Source: Streptomyces caniscabiei (GTDB lineage: Bacteria > Actinomycetota > Actinomycetes > Streptomycetales > Streptomycetaceae). Taken from it: DNA of 64,000 nt. The notes below the pieces were generated by a model that was given only the letters and a program-made list of their open reading frames with translations, ran no database searches and was not told where the DNA came from. The translations under genes were made by a program, and so were the position numbers. Below, in pieces: positions 30,856-39,327 of this stretch (its first letter is position 1; every line of letters begins with the position of its first letter). Where the stretch lies: assembly GCF_014930365.1 (NCBI RefSeq), contig NZ_JABXWI010000031.1:29918-93917 (forward strand). The letters run 5' to 3'.

Positions 30856-32040
30856 ATGCTCACCCAGGTGCAGAACGCGGCCGCGCAGGTGCCCGCCCAG
30901 GCATGGGCCGTCCTGCTCGCCCTGACCACCCTCGCCTTCGGCTACCGCATCGCCCCCAAGACCCGCGCCCGCCGCACCCACCGCCAGCCCCGCGACAACC
31001 AGAAGCGGCGCACCGTCACCGGCTTCCTCGGCATGGGCCTCGTCGTCCTCCTCGGCTTCGGCCTGTCGGCGAACACCTCGATCGTCTTCGCCGAGGCCCG
31101 CCTGCACATGGAGTCCCCCTGGACCCTGACGGTCGGCCTCGCACTCGAGGGCATCGTCCTCGGACTCACGCTGTACTCGTGGGCGTTCGAGGACAAGGGC
31201 ACCGCCCGCGCCGCGTACTTCCTCGTGCTCGCGCAGGCCATCGGCGCGATCGAGGTCGTCCGCTTCCAGAACGAAGACCTCGGCACGGCCGCGGTCCGCA
31301 TCGTCGGCCCCGTGATGCTCGCGTACGGACTGCACAAGCTCCTCGGCCTCGAGACCAAGCTCAAGAAGATCGAGATCAAGTCGGACGGCATCCTCGCCCG
31401 GTGGTGGCGGGACCGCCTGAAGCGGCTTGAGAGCCACCTGGGGATCGGCTCGCGCGGCGCCGACGCGCAGGCGATCAGCCGCCGCAACGCCCAGGACAAG
31501 GTCATCGCCCTCGCCACTCTGGGTAAGCCCTGGTACATGAGCAAGCGCGCCTACAAGAAGGCCCTCATGCGCGCCGGCGACGCCTCCTTCCAGGGCCTGG
31601 ACGACACCCTCGACCAGCTCGGCACCGAGATGCTCATCACCACCCGCATCGACCGCATGGGCGCCTTCAAGTCCCTCCCGAACCGGACCGAGGACTACAC
31701 CCTCCGGTCACTGCGCCCCACCGTTCAAGATCAGGGCGCACCGGCACCCTCAACCAGCAGTGACCCCATCGTGACCAGCGAGGGCGCACCAGGGCGAGGC
31801 CAGGACGCGCCCAACGCGAACCCGGTCGCGGCGCAGGCGAACAAGAGGCCCGAGACGAGCGAGGCCGACCTTCGCACCCGCGCCTTCGACCTCTACTTCG
31901 ACCTCCGGGGCACCGGTCCGGCCCCCTCACAGAACGCCTTCGAGAAGGCGTGGCGGGACGCCGGATACGGACTGAAGACCGACGACATCCGCGCCCTCTA
32001 CAAGCACATCCACACCAAGGTCACCGGTAACAACCCGTAA
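30856..32040 (+). CDS. SpdB-like multispan membrane protein
   Basis: 394 residues. Four or five membrane helices in the first 170 residues (AWAVLLALTTLAFGY; VTGFLGMGLVVLLGFGLS; PWTLTVGLALEGIVLGLTLY; RAAYFLVLAQAIGAIEVV; VRIVGPVMLAYGLHKLL), which recall DUF2637/SpdB-type transfer proteins. A basic coiled segment and a long soluble tail follow, ending in a winged-helix-like part (QNAFEKAWRDAGYGLKTDDIRALYKHI). SpdB proteins work with TraB in intramycelial spread. A membrane protein with a DNA-binding tail could bring plasmid DNA to the cross wall. Confidence 0.75.
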   Translation: MLTQVQNAAAQVPAQAWAVLLALTTLAFGYRIAPKTRARRTHRQPRDNQKRRTVTGFLGMGLVVLLGFGLSANTSIVFAEARLHMESPWTLTVGLALEGIVLGLTLYSWAFEDKGTARAAYFLVLAQAIGAIEVVRFQNEDLGTAAVRIVGPVMLAYGLHKLLGLETKLKKIEIKSDGILARWWRDRLKRLESHLGIGSRGADAQAISRRNAQDKVIALATLGKPWYMSKRAYKKALMRAGDASFQGLDDTLDQLGTEMLITTRIDRMGAFKSLPNRTEDYTLRSLRPTVQDQGAPAPSTSSDPIVTSEGAPGRGQDAPNANPVAAQANKRPETSEADLRTRAFDLYFDLRGTGPAPSQNAFEKAWRDAGYGLKTDDIRALYKHIHTKVTGNNP

Positions 32041-32062
32041 CCGCCAGCCCGAGGAGACCGCC

Positions 32063-32317
32063 ATGAACCAACCCATCACCTGGACCGCGCGCACCGTCGC
32101 CGAAGCCATCGACCTTCTCCACGCCGTCGAACAGCGCATCGAATCCGGGATGAAAGCCGCCCACCCCGGCAACGCTCCGGCCCGCCTCCGAGCAGGAGAG
32201 AAGACCCCGCTCAGCCTGCGCATCACCTTCGACTCCAGCGCGCTGGAGCAGATCGCCAACGAGCGCAGCGCGTTCGACGACCAGGTGGACCCCCTGACGA
32301 TCACCGACAAGCCCTGA
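32063..32317 (+). CDS. hypothetical protein
   Basis: 84 residues from ATG 32063 behind GAGGAG. One helix (TVAEAIDLLHAVEQRIESGMKAA), a loop and an acidic end (SSALEQIANERSAFDDQVDPL). No family is recognised. Spacing to neighbours is 20-30 nt, as in the rest of this operon. Confidence 0.65.
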   Translation: MNQPITWTARTVAEAIDLLHAVEQRIESGMKAAHPGNAPARLRAGEKTPLSLRITFDSSALEQIANERSAFDDQVDPLTITDKP

Positions 32318-32347
32318 CCAGCAGAAACGCAAGAAAGGAACCCGCAG

Positions 32348-32860
32348 GTGGACCAGCAGACCCGGACCGAACAGCGGCCCGGGACGGCGCCCCCGTCCCC
32401 GGCCCCGACCCGCGTCCCCACCACGCCCGCCCGGGTACAGCCGGTCCAGGCCCCGCCGAACCTCCTCGACCCGCCGACCTGGGGCCAGCGGCTCCTGCCC
32501 AAGCACCTCCGGCAGGCCATGGCCGGCCTCGGCTGGTGGCAGGACCCGGTACCCCAACCCCCCTCCCTGCACCTCCTCCAGGTCCGCGAAGCCCTCGAGC
32601 GATACGGCTGGTGCAAGTCCCTCGACGTGTCCCCGACCGGCCGGATGTGCATCCGCGGCTGCCAGGCCCTGCTGGAGAAGTCCGGCCACGTCACCCCCCA
32701 CCACCGCGCCCGCGCCGAGCACTACCTGAAGCAGCAACTCGCCAAGGACGGCGTGACCATGCCGTTCTTCGCCTGGAACGACCTCCCCAACCGCACCTTC
32801 CCGCACGTCACAGCCCTGCTGACCAGCGCCTCCTACCAGGCCCGCGCAAACGGAGAGTGA
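32348..32860 (+). CDS. DUF6197-like protein
   Basis: 170 residues from GTG 32348. A Pro-rich start is followed by HLLQVREALERYGWCKSLDVSPTGRMCIRGCQALLEKSGH and a long helix; the GWC...GRMCIRG pattern recalls the DUF6197 family of actinobacterial mobile elements (from memory). It ends with WNDLPNRTFPHVTALLTSA. No reaction is known. Confidence 0.7.
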   Translation: MDQQTRTEQRPGTAPPSPAPTRVPTTPARVQPVQAPPNLLDPPTWGQRLLPKHLRQAMAGLGWWQDPVPQPPSLHLLQVREALERYGWCKSLDVSPTGRMCIRGCQALLEKSGHVTPHHRARAEHYLKQQLAKDGVTMPFFAWNDLPNRTFPHVTALLTSASYQARANGE

Positions 32861-32861
32861 A

Positions 32862-33470
32862 ATGAACACCCCCAACAACGACCCCGAATTCAGCGCCATC
32901 ATCAACAACGGATACGGAATGAACACCGAAACCACCGATCCCACCCCCTACGGAATTCCCGCACAGCCGGTCAAGCCCGGCCTCACCAAACGCGGAAAGA
33001 CCGCCCTCGCCATCGGCGCCACCGTCCTCGCCGCCGGAGGCCTCATGTCCTACCAGGCATACGCCTCTTCCATGGCCGAATCCCAGACCAAGGCCGACGA
33101 GATCGCCCTCAAGGAGAAGGCTCTCGAGCTGGAAACCATGCGGGAAATGAACCGGGCGGCCGAGGCGCAGAAGAAGACCCAATCCACGGAGATCAAGGCC
33201 CGCCAGACGTCCGTGAACAAGTGCATCAAGGACAAGGAAGACCTGGTGGGGAAGGGACTCGGCTCGCCCACCTACCGGGACGTCGTGGACCTGTGCAACA
33301 CCCAGTACGCGGGCCCCGTCACCGACGGCAGCGACATGCAGGCCGCCGGATCCGCCCAGGACACCCAGGCCGGCGGGGGCGTCAACGACGGTCTCCTCGT
33401 CGGCCTCGGCGTCCTCGGCCTCGGTGCCGTGTTCGCCGTCCGCAAGGGCAGCCGCCCCGCCACCCAGTAG
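32862..33470 (+). CDS. membrane protein with coiled coil
   Basis: 202 residues from ATG 32862. The first 45 residues are polar, then a helix (TALAIGATVLAAGGLMSYQAYA), a coiled coil (TKADEIALKEKALELETMREMNRAAEAQKK), two Cys (KCIKDKE, DLCNTQY) and a C-terminal hydrophobic segment (GLLVGLGVLGLGAVFAV) before basic residues. Orientation suggests an extracytoplasmic coiled coil between two membrane anchors. It could be a structural part of the transfer apparatus. Confidence 0.7.
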   Translation: MNTPNNDPEFSAIINNGYGMNTETTDPTPYGIPAQPVKPGLTKRGKTALAIGATVLAAGGLMSYQAYASSMAESQTKADEIALKEKALELETMREMNRAAEAQKKTQSTEIKARQTSVNKCIKDKEDLVGKGLGSPTYRDVVDLCNTQYAGPVTDGSDMQAAGSAQDTQAGGGVNDGLLVGLGVLGLGAVFAVRKGSRPATQ

Positions 33471-33590
33471 TTACTTCCCACCTACTTCCCACCCGGGAAA
33501 GACCCCCGACCACGCCCCCACGCAGGTCATTCAGAGATCTTCTCCGGGTGGCCTGCCCGGTAGTAGTAGTCCACGAGAGCGAGGAATCTG

Positions 33591-35546
33591 ATGGCGAGCG
33601 ACACGGCCCCCGCTGCCGCCTCCGGGCCGAACGACCCCGCCCCCGCCACGCACAACCCGACCGGTCTGGCGGGGGTTCTGGCCCCTGTCCAGCCCGCCCG
33701 CCAGGCGCCCGCAGCGTTCACCCTCGACCCGGCCGGCGCAGGCGCTCAGACGCAGGAGACGGCCGGTAGCGGGGCCTCCAGCGCCGCCTACCACGCCCCC
33801 GAAACGGGGGCCGGAAACGATGGCGGGAGCCGTACCTCGACCAATTCGGCCGCCAGTAAGGAGGGGGTTTTCAAGACCATTCTCCGTGCGGCGGCTGAGC
33901 GGTGGCGCAGGGGTGCGGACATTCACGTGAAGCGGCTGGAGATGCAGAAGGCCCGGTATCAGGCCGCGCAGGTGAAGGAAACCCGTCAGGTCGTGGTGAA
34001 CCGCTCCCCGGGAAACACTTCCGGTGGTGGTTCCGGGTCTACTTCGGGTGGAAAGCAGGTCGGCGCGAAGGGTAATTCGGCCGGATCCGGTTCCGGGGCG
34101 CAGAAGAATTCCAGCGGAGGCGCCCTGAAAGGCTCTACCGGTGGTGGCCAGCGGACCGGTTCCGGGGGCGGCACGGGTAGCTCGGGCAGTTCCGGCAGCA
34201 AGGGCACCGGCCCGGGCTCGGGCTCCGGTGCTGGTGGACGTGGGACGTCGGGCAGCGGGAAGCCGACCGGCCCGAAGCAGTCCCCCGTCGGGCAGGGCCA
34301 GAAGGACAGCGGTACCGGAGGCCGGTCCAACGCCGGCGGCCCGGGCAAGGACCGCAAGTCGTCGTCCGCCGGGAACACCGGCAGCACGGGCGGCCGGGGA
34401 AGCGACGGCAAGCAGGGCAAGGACGGCCAGCGCGGCAAGAGCACCGGATCGTCCGGGAAGACCGCGGGCGAGAAGCCGCGCAACGACCGTCCGTGGAAGA
34501 ACCGCACCGCGACCGGCGACACCAACGACAAGAAGACCCGCGACGGCGGCAGCCCGAAGAACGCCCCCGAGCCCACCAACGGTGCCAAGGGAGCCGACCC
34601 CAAGCAGAGCGGCCCGAAGACCAGCGACGCCAAGGGCAGCGGCCCGAAGACCGGTGCCGCCAAGACCGGTGAGAGCGACGCCAGCGCCCCGCCCGCAGAC
34701 CTGTCCAAGAAGCCCGGCACCCCGGACACCGGGAAGACCGGACAGGACCCGGCCAAACCGAGCACCCCCACCAACCCCGCCACCACACCCAAGAAGACCC
34801 CACCGGCACCCGCAACGGACCCCGGCACCACCGGCAGCGGCAAGCCGCTCGACGTCCGGGCCTCCCGCGAAGCCGGATACCGCGACGGCGTCAGGACCGG
34901 CCGCGTCATCGCCCACATGGGCGCCTACCGCGACGGCGCACGCGACGGCTACCGCGACACCCACGAAGCCGCCGAACGCCAGCGACAGCGCCTGGACCAG
35001 GCCCACGACACCCGCAAGAAGCAACGCCACACCGACACGAAGGGCGGCCCCGAGGTGAGCGCCAAGACCAGCGCCGACCACCACCCCCAGCCTGTGCCCG
35101 TGCACCAGGTGACCGCCACCCACGTCACCTTCGGCGACGGACAGTCCCGCACCCGCGGCGAGGTCCGCACCCTCAAGCAGTACGAACGCCGCCTGGAGGA
35201 GAAGGCCGACGGGATGCATCGCATCGCGGACGCCACCAAGAAGCTCCAGGCCCACGCCGAGGAGCAGGCGAAGACGGCCACCGGCCTGCTCGAGCAGGCG
35301 AAGGCCATCAAGGGCGGCGAGAAGGTCACCTCCGTCCTGTCCCGCCTGGTCGACAAAGCCACCAACCAGGCCCGCCTCGCCGGGAACCTGCAGCAGCGGG
35401 CCCTGCGAGCGGCGGAGAACACCACCGTCATCCTTGCCAACACCCAGACCCGGTACGGATCCATCTACAAGGCCGTCGTCGACTCGCCCGAGACGAAGCC
35501 CGCCGAACTCCGCTTCTACCGCGACGGAGGCACCAGCAATGCCTGA
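33591..35546 (+). CDS. long Gly/Ser/Thr/Lys-rich transfer-module protein
   Basis: 651 residues from ATG 33591 behind GAGGAATCTG. Three parts: an Ala/Pro-rich start with a basic helix (KTILRAAAERWRRGADIHVKRLEMQKARYQ, about 95-130); about 270 residues of low-complexity Gly/Ser/Thr/Lys/Pro repeats (about 140-415); and a helical C terminus with EAGYRDGVRTGRVIAHMGAYRDGARDGYRD (repeated YRDG) and a long coiled coil (EEKADGMHRIADATKKLQAHAEEQ). The positively charged flexible centre could bind DNA or the cell wall. Found between Spd-like proteins and TraB; no homologue is recognised. Confidence 0.72.
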   Translation: MASDTAPAAASGPNDPAPATHNPTGLAGVLAPVQPARQAPAAFTLDPAGAGAQTQETAGSGASSAAYHAPETGAGNDGGSRTSTNSAASKEGVFKTILRAAAERWRRGADIHVKRLEMQKARYQAAQVKETRQVVVNRSPGNTSGGGSGSTSGGKQVGAKGNSAGSGSGAQKNSSGGALKGSTGGGQRTGSGGGTGSSGSSGSKGTGPGSGSGAGGRGTSGSGKPTGPKQSPVGQGQKDSGTGGRSNAGGPGKDRKSSSAGNTGSTGGRGSDGKQGKDGQRGKSTGSSGKTAGEKPRNDRPWKNRTATGDTNDKKTRDGGSPKNAPEPTNGAKGADPKQSGPKTSDAKGSGPKTGAAKTGESDASAPPADLSKKPGTPDTGKTGQDPAKPSTPTNPATTPKKTPPAPATDPGTTGSGKPLDVRASREAGYRDGVRTGRVIAHMGAYRDGARDGYRDTHEAAERQRQRLDQAHDTRKKQRHTDTKGGPEVSAKTSADHHPQPVPVHQVTATHVTFGDGQSRTRGEVRTLKQYERRLEEKADGMHRIADATKKLQAHAEEQAKTATGLLEQAKAIKGGEKVTSVLSRLVDKATNQARLAGNLQQRALRAAENTTVILANTQTRYGSIYKAVVDSPETKPAELRFYRDGGTSNA

Positions 35547-35919
35547 CCTGACCTACAAGCAGCTGCTGCGGCAGTCCACCGCCCTGGCCCGGCAGATCGT
35601 CCGCGACGCCGAAGGCATCCGTAAGGTCTCCCACCAGATCGGGCAGGAAGCCGACGACACCGCCCGCCTGTCCCAGATGATCGCTGCGATGAAGGTCGAC
35701 CCGGCCACCGTGTCGGAGACCCTCGAACTCGCCAAGATCATGCGCGGGCTGTCGGACGCCGCCATCAAGTACGCGGCCGGAGCCGACGACACCGCCAAGG
35801 CCGCCCAGGCCACCCACGACGAGACCCGCAACGCCCACGACGGCATCAACCAGGCCGTCAACTCCTCCAACGTCACCGGCATCCACGACGTCCACCGCGA
35901 CTGGTTCACCCAGCAGTAA
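35539..35919 (+). CDS. hypothetical helical protein upstream of TraB
   Basis: 126 residues from ATG 35539, overlapping the previous gene by 8 bases. Helical almost throughout (QLLRQSTALARQIVRDAEGIRKVSHQIGQEADDTARL; YAAGADDTAKAAQATHDETRNAHDGINQAV), like a methyl-acceptor or adaptor helix bundle. Tight coupling to both neighbours suggests that it works with the long repeat protein and the pump. Confidence 0.7.
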   Translation: MPDLTYKQLLRQSTALARQIVRDAEGIRKVSHQIGQEADDTARLSQMIAAMKVDPATVSETLELAKIMRGLSDAAIKYAAGADDTAKAAQATHDETRNAHDGINQAVNSSNVTGIHDVHRDWFTQQ

Positions 35920-35983
35920 CCCCTCTGCCCCTCGGCCCCCACCCCTGGAGGAGGCCCCTCGACTGCCTAGGAGATCACCCGCC

Positions 35984-38266
35984 ATGACCCACACCGCCGC
36001 CGCCCAGCCCCGCAACTCCACCACCGAACTGAACATCGCCCGCGCCCAGATCGCCGCCCCCATCGCCGCCGGAATCGCCGCGCCCTTCCTCAACGACGGC
36101 GCGGCCCTCGCCGCCGGCCTCGCCTACAGCGCCACCGCCACGTTCACCACCCTCAACTACATGCGCCGCCTGCCCGCCGCCCTCACCGCCCAGCTCCCGG
36201 CCGCCGACATCCTCGAGGCCCACAGCACCACGCTGGGCATCTCCACCGCCGCCACCGGCATCAGCCTCACCCTCGGCCTCCTCGGCGACACCGCCGGAAC
36301 CGACGCCCTCATGGCCGGCATCCTCGACCCCGCCAGCATCCCCGGCATCATCTCCCTCGGATGGTGGGCCACCGTCGCCCTCATCCCCTACAAGCTCCGC
36401 AACGTCCTGCGCCGCCCCCGCGCACACCGCCCCGCCCCCCACCACCCCACCACCGTGGCCGTCCCCCTCACGGAAGAGGACCTGATCCTCCAGGCCTGGG
36501 GCACCCACATCTCCCACCCCGGCCAAGGCACCAACCGCGAACAGGTCCTCCAGGTCCGCACCCTGTCCCCGACCCGCTGGACCGGCACCATCACCGCCCC
36601 TACCGGACAAGCCGTCACCGTCACCCCCGACACCGTCTCCAGCGTCTACCGGATCCCCGCCCAATGGATCACCATCCGGCCCGGCATCCACGCCGGCGAA
36701 GCCACCATCACCGTCAACCTGACCGCCCCCGCCGAACTCGACCCCACCACCCTCGCCGGCGCCTGGCGCAAGTGGGCGGCACGCTCCGGCGGCGTCATGG
36801 CCGACACCCACCTCGAAGACGTCCAGGACGACCCCAACACCGGCGGCGAAGTCGCCTACGTCGTCGCCGGAGAATCCCTCGACAAGCTGCCCGTGCCCGA
36901 CCGCGCCAGCCTCGCCGGAGCCCTGCGCACCAACACCCTGCTGTGCTCCTACAGCCCCGTCCCCGGCGACCCCCGCCGCGGCACCGTCCGCCTCATGAAG
37001 CACAACCCCCTCGAAGCCGGCGTCCCCTTCCCCGGCACCCATGTCCTGAAGATCTCCGACGGCGGCTACGTCCAGATCGGCCGCCACGTCTCCGGATTCC
37101 CCGCCCGCATCCAGTTCGTCGACCCCAAGCTCGGCGCCAAGCACCTCTTCGTCGCCGGCGTCACCGGCTCCGGCAAGGGCGGCCTCATCCAGATCGTCGC
37201 CCTCGCCGACCACGTCAACGGCCACGCCATCCTCTACGCCGACCCCAAGGGATCCTCCAACCCCGACGTCGAAGCCATGGCCTGCTACTCCGGCCTCGGA
37301 GACGACGGCTGCATGGGCCCCCTCCGCGTCGCCTACGCCCTGCTCCGCTGGCGGATCGCCGAATCCGCCCGACTGAAGATGAAGAACTTCGTCCCCACCC
37401 CCGAACGGCCCTGGGTCCGCCTCATCCTCGACGAAGCCCACGTCCCCCTGTCCGAACTCGACCAGCACAAGAAGGAAGCGGCGAAGATCCTCGAAGCGCT
37501 CGCGGCCAAGGCCCGCTCACAGGGCATCATCCTCACGATCATCAACCAGGCCGTGAACGCCGACAAGCTCGGCGGCTCCACCGCCCTGCGCACCAACGTC
37601 ATCCAGGGCGGCTCCCTGGTCATGCTCCGCACCGACTCCGACCAGCGCCACCTCGTCACCACCGGATTCGAAGGCGTCGACCCCGGCCAGATCCCCGCCG
37701 CCTGGGACGTCGACAAGCCCCTCGTCTACGACGAGAACGTCGCCATGCAGGACCCCGAGTCCACCTTCGGCCTCGGCTACACCCTCGGCCCGGGCGGCGC
37801 CGCAGAGATGATGCGCGACTTCATCCTCGAATCCGCCGCCCCCTACATCGACCCCAGCGCCGTCGCCCACCCGGCCGACTGGCCCGACTGGGACGACCGG
37901 CACGAGATCGCCGCCACCAGCGTCCTCGGCGAGGACGACGACACGGACGCCGACCTCATCAGCGGCCCGGTCAGCAGCATCATCAGCGGAATCGACCTGA
38001 GCACCAAGAAGGACCCGACCGCCGAGGAGAAGATCCTTACCGCCCTGCAGAGCTCCGCCGACCCGCTCGGCCTCGAGCCCGTCTACCTACACAAGAGCGA
38101 CATCGGGAAGATCGCCAGGCTGGAGGGATCCACCCTCGACAACACCCTTTCCCGCCTCGTCACCGCTGACCGGATCCACCGCCAGCCCGGCACCGGACGC
38201 GACGTCCGCGGCCGCTACGGCTACGGCCAGGCCCCCACCCTCGACAGCACGGAAGGCGACGAATAG
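35984..38266 (+). CDS. traB: TraB/FtsK-type DNA translocase
   Basis: 760 residues from ATG 35984. N-terminal membrane helices (IAAPIAAGIAAPFLNDGAALAAGLAYSA; about 85-150) precede a cytoplasmic part. The FtsK/SpoIIIE ATPase has HLFVAGVTGSGKGGLIQ (Walker A, about residue 391), YADPKGSSNPDV, and VRLILDEAHVPL (Walker B, about 478). An end domain of about 90 residues (EEKILTALQSS...IGKIARLEGSTLDNTLSRLVTADRIHR) is a winged helix, like the DNA-reading gamma/TraB C domain. TraB alone moves double-stranded DNA between Streptomyces hyphae. This makes the element conjugative in principle. Confidence 0.9.
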   Translation: MTHTAAAQPRNSTTELNIARAQIAAPIAAGIAAPFLNDGAALAAGLAYSATATFTTLNYMRRLPAALTAQLPAADILEAHSTTLGISTAATGISLTLGLLGDTAGTDALMAGILDPASIPGIISLGWWATVALIPYKLRNVLRRPRAHRPAPHHPTTVAVPLTEEDLILQAWGTHISHPGQGTNREQVLQVRTLSPTRWTGTITAPTGQAVTVTPDTVSSVYRIPAQWITIRPGIHAGEATITVNLTAPAELDPTTLAGAWRKWAARSGGVMADTHLEDVQDDPNTGGEVAYVVAGESLDKLPVPDRASLAGALRTNTLLCSYSPVPGDPRRGTVRLMKHNPLEAGVPFPGTHVLKISDGGYVQIGRHVSGFPARIQFVDPKLGAKHLFVAGVTGSGKGGLIQIVALADHVNGHAILYADPKGSSNPDVEAMACYSGLGDDGCMGPLRVAYALLRWRIAESARLKMKNFVPTPERPWVRLILDEAHVPLSELDQHKKEAAKILEALAAKARSQGIILTIINQAVNADKLGGSTALRTNVIQGGSLVMLRTDSDQRHLVTTGFEGVDPGQIPAAWDVDKPLVYDENVAMQDPESTFGLGYTLGPGGAAEMMRDFILESAAPYIDPSAVAHPADWPDWDDRHEIAATSVLGEDDDTDADLISGPVSSIISGIDLSTKKDPTAEEKILTALQSSADPLGLEPVYLHKSDIGKIARLEGSTLDNTLSRLVTADRIHRQPGTGRDVRGRYGYGQAPTLDSTEGDE

Positions 38267-38321
38267 CCGCCAGGGGAAGGCGCCTCAGACAAACCGGCGC
38301 GCGTACGGCAGCATCGTTCAC

Positions 38322-38387
38322 GTCGGCCCGCCCGAGACTCCTTCAGTCAGTGTCCCCGCGCCGGCTGTGTTGCCTGGGCGGGCCGAC
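38322..38387. repeat. 12-bp inverted repeat downstream of traB
   Basis: GTCGGCCCGCCC (38322-38333) and GGGCGGGCCGAC (38376-38387) are exact complements 42 nt apart, in the 241-nt gap between traB and the lipoprotein gene. It could be a terminator, a protein site, or part of a clt-like transfer locus. No repeated 8-mers typical of the TraB recognition sequence are seen. Confidence 0.5.
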
Positions 38388-38429
38388 ACACGATCTGCCC
38401 GGACTCCTTTCTCGAGAGCCCGGGCCCTA

Positions 38430-38474
38430 CGGTCCCTGACACCACCCACCCCCCCGGGACGGTTTCAGGGACCG
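38430..38474. terminator. bidirectional hairpin between traB and lipoprotein gene
   Basis: CGGTCCCTGA (38430-38439) pairs with TCAGGGACCG (38465-38474), loop 25 nt, between two convergent genes. A shared terminator is the simplest reading; no T tract is present. Confidence 0.55.
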
Positions 38475-38507
38475 CACCACATCCGGCCCGGCCCAGGCCG
38501 AAGGGTG

Positions 38508-39224
38508 TCAGCCGACCCGCGTGAACACACCGCAGTCGTTCCTGAACAGCTCACCCGCCTGCAGCGTGACCGTCAGCTCCCGCGCCTGAGTGACGAACTG
38601 ATTCGCGACGATCTCCCCGTCCTTCGACGTCCGCTCCCAGTAGCAGTCCTCGAACCGACCCACCGCCCGATACGTGCCCGGCCGAATCTGCTGCACGTCC
38701 TCCTCCGGGTCGTACGGTGCGGGATCCGCCACCACCTCCCAATCGCCGGCCTTCACCGCCCGCTCGTAGTCCCCCGACACCGCGGCCTTGACCGTCTTCG
38801 TCCACTTCGGGCACAGCTTCGGCACCCCGAACGTCAGCACCGCCGCCCCGTCCCCCAGCAGGTAGCCGCCCTCGTCCAGCCACTGAGCCCGCGGCACCCC
38901 GCTCTTCCCTTCGTCCGGCAGCGACACGCAGATGTCGTCCACGAACTCCGAGGCGCTGCCGTAGATCGAGTCGTGCGTCCAGCCCTTCGCATCCGCCTTC
39001 CGGTCGATATCGCCCTCCGGTCCCGGCGGATAGGTCGGCGCCGGCTCCTCCGGAACTTCCTCCACCGGCACCGACGCCGTTGCCCGCGCGCCCGCCGACT
39101 CGGACTCCGCCCGCCCGGATCCGTCGCCGTCGGCGCTCGAACAGCCGCCCACCATCACCACCACGGCCAGCACGCCCCCGGCCGCCACACCCACCCCACG
39201 TACACGCTTCATGCCGCGCAGCAT
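38508..39224 (-). CDS. lipoprotein, possible exclusion factor
   Basis: 238 residues from ATG 39224 (GGTGAGG before it; ATG 39212 and GTG 39233 are alternatives). A basic start (RGMKRVRG), a hydrophobic core (VLAVVVMVGG) and a lipobox ending at Cys28 mark a lipid-anchored surface protein. A Ser/Glu/Pro-rich linker follows, then a domain with paired Cys. It is the only minus-strand gene between the transfer and late modules, as expected of a lysogenic-conversion (moron) gene. Surface lipoproteins often block superinfection; that role is inferred. Confidence 0.78.
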   Translation of the reverse strand: MLRGMKRVRGVGVAAGGVLAVVVMVGGCSSADGDGSGRAESESAGARATASVPVEEVPEEPAPTYPPGPEGDIDRKADAKGWTHDSIYGSASEFVDDICVSLPDEGKSGVPRAQWLDEGGYLLGDGAAVLTFGVPKLCPKWTKTVKAAVSGDYERAVKAGDWEVVADPAPYDPEEDVQQIRPGTYRAVGRFEDCYWERTSKDGEIVANQFVTQARELTVTLQAGELFRNDCGVFTRVG

Positions 39225-39242
39225 GGCCCTCACCCCGAGCCG

Positions 39243-39292
39243 GGGGAACCCATATCCGAAAATCGGCGATCATTCGTCACAGGCGCGGGGCC
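39243..39292 (+). promoter_or_regulatory. late-promoter-like bipartite motif, copy 1
   Basis: GGGGAAC (39243-39249), 32 nt, GGCGCGGGGCC (39282-39292), placed before the small terminase start at 39328. The GGAAC core resembles the -35 of ECF-type promoters; at 17 nt spacing the -10 region reads CGATCA. Confidence 0.68.
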
Positions 39293-39327
39293 GAACAACC
39301 ACACACCGAGCGGGAGCCCCCACCGCC

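Noticed and set aside
35975..37468. A 497-codon minus-strand open frame across traB
   Set aside because: Gly/Val/Asp-rich shadow of the TraB gene, no domain, no coupling to neighbours.
38270..38280. CCAGGGGAAG after the traB stop, similar to the first late block
   Set aside because: The C of GGGGAAC is changed, no second block follows at 32 nt, and no plus-strand gene starts here.
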